DNA of 64,000 nucleotides from GCA-003244245 sp050699575 (lineage in GTDB: Bacteria > Actinomycetota > Actinomycetes > Mycobacteriales > Pseudonocardiaceae): positions 24,740 to 88,739 of the forward strand of contig JBOHFG010000260.1 in the NCBI GenBank assembly GCA_050699575.1. The letters are read 5' to 3'. Below, one piece after another: positions 1 to 7,818 of the stretch. The first letter of the stretch is position 1, and each line of letters starts with the position of its first letter. Made by a program: the position numbers and the translations under genes. Below the pieces are notes generated by a model that saw only the letters and a program-made list of their open reading frames with translations, was not told the DNA's origin and did not search any database.

Positions 1-1414
1 CAACTCGCAGCTGCAGCAGGCAGTCCGATTCGGGTTGTTTCACGTGCTGCAGGCCGGGGCGCGGGCCGAGCGGCGAGGGATCGCAGCCAAGGGCCTGACC
101 GGCCCGGGGTACGACGGCCACACCTTCTGGGACACCGAGACCTTCGTGCTGCCAGTGCTCACCCACACGGTGCCGGACGCGGCGGCCGACGTGCTGCGTT
201 GGCGGCAGCAGACCCTGCCGCTGGCCCGTGAGCGAGCTGGGCAGCTCGGCCTGGCTGGCGCGGCGTTTCCGTGGCGCACCATCCGCGGCCAGGAATGCTC
301 GGGGTATTGGCCGGCGGGTACCGCGGCCTTCCATGTCAATGCCGACATCGCCGACGCCGCGATCCGCCATGTGACCGCGACCGGCGACATCGACTTCGAG
401 CGCACCATCGCGCTCGAGCTGCTGGTGCAGACGGCACGGCTATGGCGGTCGCTGGGCCACTACGATGTCGCAGGCCACTTCCGGATCGACGGTGTCACCG
501 GGCCGGACGAGTACAGTGCGGTGGCCGACAACAACGTCTACACCAACCTCATGGCGCAGCGAAACCTGCGCGCCGCCGTGGACGCCGCCGGGCGGCACTT
601 GGAAGAAGCAGCCGCCTTGGGCGTCGACGCCGAGGAGGTCGCATCCTGGCGCAACGCGGCGGCCGGGATGGTGGTGCCCTACGACGAGAAGCTCGGGGTG
701 CACCCGCAGGCAGAAGGCTTCACCGAGCACGCGGTCTGGGACTTCGCCGGCACGACGCCGGACAAGTATCCGCTGTTGCTGCACTTCCCTTACTACGACC
801 TGTACCGCAAACAGGTGGTGAAGCAGGCCGACCTGGTACTGGCCATGCATCTCTGCCCGGAGGCATTCACCACCGAGCAGAAAGCCCGGAATTTCGCCTA
901 CTACGAGCGGATCACCGTCCGCGACTCGTCGCTGTCAGCAGCGACGCAAGCGGTGCTCGCGGCCGAGACCGGGCACCTCGACCTGGCCTATGACTACCTC
1001 TGTGAGACCGCGCTGATAGATCTGGCTGATCTGGCCAACACTGACCAAGGCCTACATATCGCGGCGCTGGCCGGTGCCTGGTCGGCGCTGGTGGCCGGCT
1101 TCGGCGGGCTACGTCACCTCGACGACGGCGGCCTGGCTTTCGCGCCACGGCTGCCGGAGGCGTTGAGCAGGATCGCCTTCCGGCTGCGCTGGCGTGGGCA
1201 GCGGCTACAGGTGGAGATCGTTCGTGGGCAGGCGGAGTATCAGCTGCTGGAGGGTGTCGGGCTGGAGCTGAGGCACCACGGACAGCCAATTACTCTCACC
1301 ACGGACTCGCCCGTGGTGGCAGCGATCCCGGCAACCCCGCCGACCGATCACCTGATCCAGCCGGCCGGACGGGAGCCGCTCGCTCGCCAGCCACGCGGCG
1401 ACGCACCCGGCTAG
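1..1414 (+). CDS. Glycoside hydrolase family 65 phosphorylase, 3' part (5' end outside window)
   Basis: The reading frame is open from base 2, so the gene starts upstream and 470 codons are visible. Two family signatures are present. GHTFWDTETF (about nt 116-145) lies in the (alpha/alpha)6 barrel, and GPDEY (nt 500-514) carries the glutamate that acts as general acid in maltose, trehalose and kojibiose phosphorylases. GH65 enzymes phosphorolyse alpha-glucosyl disaccharides to beta-glucose 1-phosphate and a sugar. The downstream C-terminal beta-sandwich region is also present. The substrate cannot be decided from this part. The TAG stop shares the tetranucleotide CTAG with the stop of the convergent sugar-kinase gene. 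Actinobacterial GH65 genes are often paired or fused with a beta-phosphoglucomutase, which would lie outside the window. Confidence 0.88.
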   Translation, partial: NSQLQQAVRFGLFHVLQAGARAERRGIAAKGLTGPGYDGHTFWDTETFVLPVLTHTVPDAAADVLRWRQQTLPLARERAGQLGLAGAAFPWRTIRGQECSGYWPAGTAAFHVNADIADAAIRHVTATGDIDFERTIALELLVQTARLWRSLGHYDVAGHFRIDGVTGPDEYSAVADNNVYTNLMAQRNLRAAVDAAGRHLEEAAALGVDAEEVASWRNAAAGMVVPYDEKLGVHPQAEGFTEHAVWDFAGTTPDKYPLLLHFPYYDLYRKQVVKQADLVLAMHLCPEAFTTEQKARNFAYYERITVRDSSLSAATQAVLAAETGHLDLAYDYLCETALIDLADLANTDQGLHIAALAGAWSALVAGFGGLRHLDDGGLAFAPRLPEALSRIAFRLRWRGQRLQVEIVRGQAEYQLLEGVGLELRHHGQPITLTTDSPVVAAIPATPPTDHLIQPAGREPLARQPRGDAPG

Positions 1415-2340
1415 TCCCCGAACGTCTCTGCTGACACGGCGACCAGCCGTTGATCGTTCAGCCAGGCGCGCGGGCCGACGTGCTGGACGCGCAGTGCGGC
1501 CACCGCGACCCCGAAACTCAGGCTGCGTTCGGGATCGGTCACCCCACGAGCCCGAGCGAAGGCGACCGCGCCGTGCAGCGCGTCTCCCGCACCCAGGGTG
1601 TCGTGGACGATCACCGATGGGATTTCGACGGCACCGGTGGCCTTCCCGGTCTGCCAGCGCACCGGCGCGGCGCCGGCGGTCACCGCCACTATGCGTGCAC
1701 CGCTGGCCAGCAGAGCCGCCGCAATGGGGTAAAAACAATCAGCGTCGAATCCATCGGCATCACATCTATCAAGTCGGCCAGGTAGGAAGCTGGCCGAGCA
1801 CACCACAGCGTCAGCCAGCGGCACCAGCTCGGCGTACACCGGCTTGGGGCTGCCACAGTCCAGCACCACCGGTACCCCGGCGGCGCGCGCGGCACGCGCA
1901 GCGGCCACGGCCACCGGGGGATGATGCCCGTCGATCAGCACGACATCGGCGTCCCGGGTCAGCGTCGGCAAGTCGGCTGGCACGACGGCGGTCGAGTCTT
2001 CAGCGTTGCGGGACACCACCGACCGCTGCCCCGTTCCCTCGAGCACGGTGATCGCCGAGATGCTGAGGTCTGCACCGGCTGCCCAGGCGTCCACAACCTG
2101 CACGCCGACGCGGTCCAGATCCCCCGCCGCCAGCCGGGCGACCGGACCGGGGCCCAGCGCGGAGAGCAGCACGCTATGCCCGCCCAGCGCACTGAACGTC
2201 ACCGCAGCCGCAGCGGCCGGTCCCCCGGCGGCGAGGTCACTGCGCCGCGCGACAACCTTCTCGTTCACACCGGGCCGCTGCGCCACCCGCTGGACCAGGT
2301 CCAGGGTGGTGAGGCCGACGAACAACCCGCGGGGCGGCAT
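1411..2340 (-). CDS. PfkB-family carbohydrate kinase
   Basis: This is a 309-residue ribokinase/PfkB-fold kinase that should phosphorylate a sugar or nucleoside with ATP. The second PfkB signature is clear near the C-terminus (HDTLGAGDALHGA, with the catalytic Asp in GAGD). The N-terminal Gly-Gly turn is present as AAGGPAAAAAVTF; the Asn common after GGPAA is Ala here, which may affect substrate contacts. The ATG at 2340 was chosen because it places FVGLTTLD at the usual beta-1 position; the frame stays open well upstream, so a longer form is possible. It diverges from the DUF885 lipoprotein gene and converges on the GH65 gene with overlapping stops. The substrate is unknown. Confidence 0.82.
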   Translation of the reverse strand: MPPRGLFVGLTTLDLVQRVAQRPGVNEKVVARRSDLAAGGPAAAAAVTFSALGGHSVLLSALGPGPVARLAAGDLDRVGVQVVDAWAAGADLSISAITVLEGTGQRSVVSRNAEDSTAVVPADLPTLTRDADVVLIDGHHPPVAVAAARAARAAGVPVVLDCGSPKPVYAELVPLADAVVCSASFLPGRLDRCDADGFDADCFYPIAAALLASGARIVAVTAGAAPVRWQTGKATGAVEIPSVIVHDTLGAGDALHGAVAFARARGVTDPERSLSFGVAVAALRVQHVGPRAWLNDQRLVAVSAETFGD

Positions 2341-2451
2341 CAGCAGCCCCACGCCCGCACCACGAGCACTGTCACGGTGGCCAGTGTGCCCGTGACCCAC
2401 TACCTTGATCCTGGTCCCGTCGTACTCAAATGTCGTGCTCAAGGGGGCCCC

Positions 2452-4194
2452 ATGACCTACCGGGTGCCTGTGCGGCCCTTCGTTCGGGCCATCACCACGC
2501 TGCTGCTCGTCGCGCTTGCCGCCGGTGGTTGCGAAGCCACCCCGCCGACACCCGGAAGCACCACCGGCAGCACCGAATGGACGAAACGCCTGCATCAGTT
2601 TGATGAAGGCTACTTCGCGCTGAACCCGACGTTCGCCGTCCAGCAAGGGCGGCACGAATACGACGGTCGGTTGCCGGACTGGAGCGCGGCCGGGATCCGT
2701 GCCGCGGCGCAATGGCTGCATACCCAGCGTACCCAGGCTGAAACGTTCGACCAGAACGCGCTAAGCGCTGAGCAGCGCTTCGAGCAGCAATACCTGTTGT
2801 CGCGCATCGACACCGAACTGTTCTGGCTCGAAGAGGCAGAACAGCCGTTCACGAACCCAAAATTCTATCTCGACAACCTCGATCCGAGCGTGTATCTCAC
2901 CCGTCCCTACGCCCCCACTGAGACCCGCTTGACGGCCTTTATCGGCTACGCACGTGCCGTGCCGACGGCCGTTGAACAGATCCGCGCGAACCTGCGCACA
3001 CCGCTGCCGAAAAGCTTCATCAAATACGGTGTCGACGGCTTCGGCGGCTTTCCAGACTTCTACCGCAAGGATGTGCCGAAGATTTTTGCTGAGGTGCGGA
3101 ACCCGGCACTGCAGGCGGAGCTAGCGAACGCGATCGAGCCGGCCGCGCGGGCGATGCAGGACCTCGCGGAGTGGCTCACCAGCGGGCTGGCGCAAGCGAC
3201 CGAGAACTTCGCGCTCGGTCCGGCGAAGTTCGCTGACATGCTGCGCACGACCGAGCGGGTGACCACGCCACTCACCGAACTGGAGAGCGTCGGCCGGGCC
3301 GATCTCGCCCGCAACCTCGGCGCGCTCACCCAGGCCTGCGCCGATTACCTACCGGGCGCGACCATCGAAGCGTGCATCACTAAAGTAAACGCGGATAAAC
3401 CGAGCGGCGGCGCCGTGGACGGCGCGCGCGCTCAGCTCGGCACGCTACGCCAATTCATCGTCGACCATGACCTCGTCAGCATTCCCGGTACGGAACAGGC
3501 GTTGGTCGCGGAAGCGCCACCGTATCAACGATCGAACTTCGCATACATTGACATCCCTGGCCCGTACGACAAGGGCATGCCGTCGGTGTACTACATCGCG
3601 CCGCCCGATCCATCGTGGTCTAAGGCCGACCAGGACGCCTACGTGCCGGGCAAGTCCATCCTGCTGTTCACCTCGGCGCACGAAGTCTGGCCAGGACACT
3701 TCGTGCAGTTCTTGCACGCAAATCGGTCACCATTCGAGTTCGGGCAGCTTTTTGTCGGCTACGCCTACGCGGAAGGCTGGGCACATTACACCGAGGAGAT
3801 GATGTGGGAGGCAGGTCTCGGCAACGGCGCGCCAGAGGCGCACATCGGCCAGCTCAGCGAGGCACTGCTGCGCAATGTGCGCTTCTTGTGCGCGATCGGT
3901 ATGCACACGCAGGGCATGAGCGTGGCAAACTGTGAGACGATGTTCCGCGAACAGGCTTATCAAGATCCCGGCAGCGCGCGCCAGCAGGCGGCCCGCGGCA
4001 CCTACGACCCGGCCTACCTCAATTACACGATGGGTAAGCTGATGATCCGCAAACTGCGCGCGGACTGGACTGCGACCCATGGCGGGCGCGCCGCGTGGCG
4101 CGCATTTCACGACCGCTTCCTGTCCTACGGCGGCCCCCCGATCCCCCTGGTTCGCGAGCAGATGCTCAACACGTCAACCGGAAACCTGTTCTAG
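2452..4194 (+). CDS. DUF885 family lipoprotein (putative metallo-carboxypeptidase)
   Basis: The 580-residue protein starts with a lipoprotein signal peptide: basic MTYRVPVRPFVR, a hydrophobic LLLVALAAG stretch and lipobox AAGGC, so it is probably anchored outside the membrane. The rest is DUF885 (PF05960). The zinc-site motif is H410-E-V-W-P-G-H416 inside SAHEVWPGHFVQF, and a second acidic residue is E441 in AYAEGWAHY, resembling gluzincin peptidases. The function of the family is poorly defined; a metal-dependent carboxypeptidase role is inferred from these motifs. The ATG at 2452 was preferred over longer frames because it alone gives a correct signal sequence. The CNNM gene follows after 4 nt, suggesting co-transcription. 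Confidence 0.85.
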   Translation: MTYRVPVRPFVRAITTLLLVALAAGGCEATPPTPGSTTGSTEWTKRLHQFDEGYFALNPTFAVQQGRHEYDGRLPDWSAAGIRAAAQWLHTQRTQAETFDQNALSAEQRFEQQYLLSRIDTELFWLEEAEQPFTNPKFYLDNLDPSVYLTRPYAPTETRLTAFIGYARAVPTAVEQIRANLRTPLPKSFIKYGVDGFGGFPDFYRKDVPKIFAEVRNPALQAELANAIEPAARAMQDLAEWLTSGLAQATENFALGPAKFADMLRTTERVTTPLTELESVGRADLARNLGALTQACADYLPGATIEACITKVNADKPSGGAVDGARAQLGTLRQFIVDHDLVSIPGTEQALVAEAPPYQRSNFAYIDIPGPYDKGMPSVYYIAPPDPSWSKADQDAYVPGKSILLFTSAHEVWPGHFVQFLHANRSPFEFGQLFVGYAYAEGWAHYTEEMMWEAGLGNGAPEAHIGQLSEALLRNVRFLCAIGMHTQGMSVANCETMFREQAYQDPGSARQQAARGTYDPAYLNYTMGKLMIRKLRADWTATHGGRAAWRAFHDRFLSYGGPPIPLVREQMLNTSTGNLF

Positions 4195-4198
4195 CGCG

Positions 4199-5539
4199 AT
4201 GGACGTCCTGCGCAGCATCTGGGAGCTAATAGATGGCCTTGTCGGCCTGGCTGCGCTCACTGCAGGCACCTTCGTCTTCGTCGCGGGCGAGTTCGCCCTT
4301 ACCACCCTGGAACGCAGCACCGTCGACGCGCACGTCCAGCAGGTTGGCGACCGTCGCGCCCGGCAGGTCCAGCAGGCCCGTAGCACACTGTCCTTCCAGC
4401 TCTCCGGCGCTCAGGTCGGCATCACCATCACCACGTTGCTCACCGGTTACATTGCCCAGCCGGCCATCGCCGAGCTGATCCAGCCCGGCCTGCACGTCGT
4501 CGGGCTGCCGGTGAACACCGTGAGTGGGGTGTCTTTGGGGATCGGGTTAGCGCTGGCGACCGCGTTGTCGATGGTGTTCGGTGAGCTCATCCCGCAGAAT
4601 CTGGCCATCTCCCGGCCACTGCAGACAGCCCGGCAGGTCGCCGGGGTACTCAACGCGTTCTCCCTCGCCTTCCGCTGGCTGATCTCCGCGCTGAACGGCA
4701 CGGCGAACTGGATCGTCCGCTGGCTCGGCGTCGAACCAGCCGAGGATCTGCGCTCCGCACGCTCACCGCAGGAGCTTGGTTCCCTGGTTCGCAGCAGCGC
4801 CCAACACGGCACCCTTGACGCGGGAACCGCGACCCTGCTGGATCGTTCGCTGCGCTTCGGCGAGCGCACCGCGGACGAGCTGATGACCCCACGGGTACGG
4901 GTGGAGGCGCTACGCGCGGACGAGCCGGTGCTGGCCCTAGTGAGCGCCGCGCAACGGACTGGATTCTCTCGCTTCCCGGTCTACGGCAGCGACCTTGATG
5001 ATGTCCGTGGCGTGGTGCACGTCAAGCAGGCCTTCGCGGTGCCAGCCGACCAGCGCGGGGTGTCCCAGGTCGGTGCGCTGGCCAGCCCAGTCCCCACCGT
5101 GCCGAGCTCGCTGGATGGCGATGCGCTGCTCGACCGGCTGCGCGGACAGGGCCTGCAAGTCGCGATCGTGGTCGATGAGTACGGCGGTACCGCGGGTATC
5201 GTGACCCTCGAAGACTTGGTGGAGGAGATCGTCGGTGACGTCCGCGACGAGCACGATCCCCAGGAGGTCTCCCAGGTCCAACCGCTGGGAGAACAGAGCT
5301 GGATCATCTCCGGTCTGCTGCGAGCGGACGAGGTAGCCGATGCGGTCGGGTTCATGATGCCCCAGGGATACTACGAGACCGTCGCTGGGCTGGTGCTGGA
5401 ACGACTGGGCCGCATCCCCGACGTCGGTGACGAGGTCGAGCTGGACGGGTGGCGGCTGACCGTGACGCGGATGGACCGCCGCCGCATCGCGGATCTGCGG
5501 CTCACCCGGACCGCGCTCGCTGAGCAGGTGACTCCGTGA
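4199..5539 (+). CDS. CNNM/CorC-type membrane protein (DUF21-CBS-CBS-CorC_HlyC), long paralogue
   Basis: The 446-residue integral membrane protein has a DUF21 transmembrane domain (about residues 1-190, with GEFALTTLERS and the conserved GELIPQNLAIS), a CBS pair (about 205-330, including VVDEYGGTAGIVTLEDLVEE) and a C-terminal CorC_HlyC domain (about 345-430). Family members are linked to Mg2+/Co2+ transport or metal tolerance, though many are still called hemolysins. It matches M. tuberculosis Rv1842c in architecture, and its partner matches Rv1841c. The next gene starts inside the stop codon (GTGA), so the two are translationally coupled. The start is 4 nt after the DUF885 stop. Confidence 0.87.
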   Translation: MDVLRSIWELIDGLVGLAALTAGTFVFVAGEFALTTLERSTVDAHVQQVGDRRARQVQQARSTLSFQLSGAQVGITITTLLTGYIAQPAIAELIQPGLHVVGLPVNTVSGVSLGIGLALATALSMVFGELIPQNLAISRPLQTARQVAGVLNAFSLAFRWLISALNGTANWIVRWLGVEPAEDLRSARSPQELGSLVRSSAQHGTLDAGTATLLDRSLRFGERTADELMTPRVRVEALRADEPVLALVSAAQRTGFSRFPVYGSDLDDVRGVVHVKQAFAVPADQRGVSQVGALASPVPTVPSSLDGDALLDRLRGQGLQVAIVVDEYGGTAGIVTLEDLVEEIVGDVRDEHDPQEVSQVQPLGEQSWIISGLLRADEVADAVGFMMPQGYYETVAGLVLERLGRIPDVGDEVELDGWRLTVTRMDRRRIADLRLTRTALAEQVTP

Positions 5540-6603
5540 ATGCTGCTTGGCTGCTCGTCACGCTGTTGCTACTGACCGGGAACGCTTTCTTCGTCGGTGC
5601 CGAGTTCGCCCTGATCAGCGCTCGCCGAGACCGGTTGGAAGCCATGGCCAAGCGCGGGGTGCAGCGGGCTGACACAGTGATCCGGGCCGGGGAAAAACTA
5701 CCGCTGATGCTGGCTGCGGCACAGCTGGGGATCACCATCTGCTCACTGGGGCTGGGTTCGCTTGGTGAGCCCACCATCGCCCACCAGCTGGAGTCGCTGA
5801 CCGATTCGCTCGGAGTGCCCGACACGGTGCTGCACACCGTCGCCTTCATCATCGCGCTGGGCATCGTCACGGTGGCGCACATCCTGCTCGGCGAGATGGT
5901 GCCCAAGAACATCGCCATCGCGGGTCCGGAGCGCACCGCGCTGTGGATGGTGCCACCGCTGGTCGCCTTCATGAGGATGACCCGACCCGTCATCGCACTG
6001 TTCAGCCAGGCCGCCCGGCTGATTCTGCACCTTTTCGATGTCCAGCTCCGCGACGAGCTGGACAGTGCTTACAGTACCGACGAGCTAGCCAACCTGATCG
6101 CCGACTCCAGCCGTGAGGGACTGCTGGACAGCCAGGAGCACCGCAGGCTGACTCAGACCTTATCCACCAGGGAGCGGACCGTCGCCGATGTACTGGTCCC
6201 GATCTCCCGGCTGACCACGGTTCCCGCCAAACCCACCCTGGGTGACATCGAGCGCGCCGTGGCCCAAACCGGTTTTTCCCGTTTCCCGCTGTGTCGTAGT
6301 GAACCGGGTCGTAGTGAACCGGGAGCCGACCGGCAGCTCGTGGGCTACCTGCACGTCAAGGACGTGCTGGAGCTGCTCGGCCGATCGCCGGACACCCCGG
6401 TACCGCCGGGCAGCACCCGCCCACTACCCGAGGTGCAGTCCACGACCAAACTCGACGAGGCGCTCACTCTCCTACGCCGCTCCCGCAGCCACCTCGCCCG
6501 GGTCGTGGGTCCCGACGGCAGCACCGAGGGGGTCGTCGCGCTGGAGGACCTGGTCGAGGAGTACGTCGGCACAGTCCGCGACGCCACCCACGTCCCACGC
6601 TGA
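5536..6603 (+). CDS. CNNM/CorC-type membrane protein (DUF21-CBS-CBS), short paralogue
   Basis: The 355-residue paralogue of the preceding gene has DUF21 (about residues 1-185, with GAEFALISARRDR and GEMVPKNIAIAGPER) and two CBS motifs. It stops right after LEDLVEEYVGTVRD and so lacks the CorC_HlyC domain of its partner. The same long/short pairing is known for Rv1842c/Rv1841c, so the short form is probably normal and the two may form a hetero-oligomer. The GTG start overlaps the upstream stop by 4 nt. A perfect 15-bp tandem duplication inside the gene adds a second copy of the residues RSEPG in a loop of the CBS region. Confidence 0.86.
   Translation: MNAAWLLVTLLLLTGNAFFVGAEFALISARRDRLEAMAKRGVQRADTVIRAGEKLPLMLAAAQLGITICSLGLGSLGEPTIAHQLESLTDSLGVPDTVLHTVAFIIALGIVTVAHILLGEMVPKNIAIAGPERTALWMVPPLVAFMRMTRPVIALFSQAARLILHLFDVQLRDELDSAYSTDELANLIADSSREGLLDSQEHRRLTQTLSTRERTVADVLVPISRLTTVPAKPTLGDIERAVAQTGFSRFPLCRSEPGRSEPGADRQLVGYLHVKDVLELLGRSPDTPVPPGSTRPLPEVQSTTKLDEALTLLRRSRSHLARVVGPDGSTEGVVALEDLVEEYVGTVRDATHVPR
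6293..6322 (+). repeat. Perfect 15-bp tandem duplication inside the short CNNM gene
   Basis: GTCGTAGTGAACCGG occurs twice back to back (6293-6307 and 6308-6322). The unit is five codons, so the reading frame is kept and the protein has RSEPGRSEPG in a CBS-domain loop. It looks like a recent slippage event. Confidence 0.9.
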
Positions 6604-6799
6604 CCCAGACCTGAAGTAGGTCATGAACGTCGATCGATACGGCGTTGGCTGGCGGTGAGCCACCCTCTGCCCGTCGCACCACCAGCGCATGTGGTACGCA
6701 CACCAACCGGGCGCTGCCTCAGTGGGCGATGAGGTAGGCACGGCCGAACACCGTCCCGCCCGCAGACGGTAGTGGCCCACCTCAAGACGGCACTACGGC
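6604..6799. other. Non-coding gap with no recognised content
   Basis: Between the CNNM pair and the large hairpin, no frame shows a family motif and I see no RNA gene signature. Open frames here look like chance high-GC frames. Confidence 0.5.
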
Positions 6800-6870
6800 C
6801 AAGATCACAGTTTCGGGTGCCAAAAAAACGACACAACATGTCACTTTTGGCACCCGAAACAGTGATCTTG
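6800..6870. repeat. Large intergenic hairpin with 26-bp arms (one mismatch, 19-nt loop)
   Basis: Left arm 6800-6825 begins CAAGATCACAG and ends GGTGCCAAAA; right arm 6845-6870 is its reverse complement with a single A/T difference. The 19-nt loop is AT-rich. It lies 197 nt after the CNNM stop, too far to be a clear terminator for that gene. There are no flanking transposase genes and no second copy in the window. It could be a terminator, a MITE-like remnant or a REP-type element. Confidence 0.8.
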
Positions 6871-6960
6871 AGTCCCCGGCCTCCCCCGGCCAGCATCTAC
6901 TGCAACACGCGCCTCACGAGCACCACCCGGTCCTTCACAGGCCTATGACGTCCATCAAAT

Positions 6961-7791
6961 TGTCATGCCAACGCCTCACGGATACCCAAGTCAGAGCTTG
7001 ATCAAAAAATCTATTTCGGGGCACTGGACAACGCCCCGCACGACGTCGTGCTCGATCCCGAGACCCACCACGCCTATCAGCAGACCTACTTCCACGCCCT
7101 GGGCAAGGACCGGGTCGCCGAGCTGTCGACAACTACTACATCGCGTTGTTCGACTCGCTCTCCGAGACCACCGACACCACCGACGAGGTCGAAACCTACA
7201 CCGACCAGCAGGCCACACCTGGGTTCCGCGCGGAGTTCCTGCGCACCCTGGTGGCCTGGAAGACATCCGCTGGTGGATGGCCCCATCGCACGGCACCGTC
7301 CACATCCGCATCCCCTGCCCCGACTGCGGCTGGGCAGAGAAACGCGCCGACCGCACCAAACTGGTCCGTCTCGACGAGGACGGCGCCACCTTCACCGCGG
7401 TCTGCTTCGACCACGGCACCTACGACACCCACATCGACCCCGAAAACGACCAGCCCTACCTCGACCTGGCCACCCTCTATCGAAACCTGGTCAAGGAACG
7501 GGCATTCGGGCAGGACACCGGCACGCTGCACGTGATGATGAAGGGCGGGGACTGGGCCTTCGGCTGCCAGCTCGTCGACGGCGCACTCGGGGCGCTGGCC
7601 ACCCCGGCCGCGCAGATGCCAATGCGGATCTTCACGCCCCAGGTGCTTGCCCCGACTGGGGCGAAGTCAACCCCCTCGCGACCCGCGACGAGCAACTCGC
7701 CAACATCCGCCAGATCTACCCGCCCGAACGCGAAGCCCTCGGCGTCGTGGCCATCGGCATTGAGCTGGTCGCCCCACCCCGACCCACCTGA
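6961..7791 (+). pseudogene. Frameshifted remnant of an unassigned protein (possible class I aminoacyl-tRNA synthetase-like)
   Basis: Coding-like protein sequence jumps between all three forward frames. About 6981-7120 encodes KIYFGALDNAPHDVVLDPE; about 7125-7255 encodes VDNYYIALFDSLSETTD in another frame; about 7260-7640 encodes WWMAPSHGTVHIRIPCPDC, then FGQDTGTLHVMMKGGDWAFG and MRIFTPQVLAPTGAK in a third; about 7645-7791 encodes GEVNPLATRDEQLANIRQ and ends at TGA. At least three indels are needed to join them, so no intact product is expected. CPDCGW looks like half of a zinc ribbon. The HVMMKGGDW and TGAK region faintly recalls class I lysyl-tRNA synthetase-like proteins, but this is a guess. 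The last segment may come from a different gene. Confidence 0.6.
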
Positions 7792-7818
7792 CCCACGCAG
7801 CAACACGTCGATCCGCGG

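Noticed and set aside
1921..2451. N-terminal extension of the DUF885 protein
   Set aside because: The frame is open, but this part lies opposite the PfkB gene and a correct lipoprotein signal begins only at 2452.
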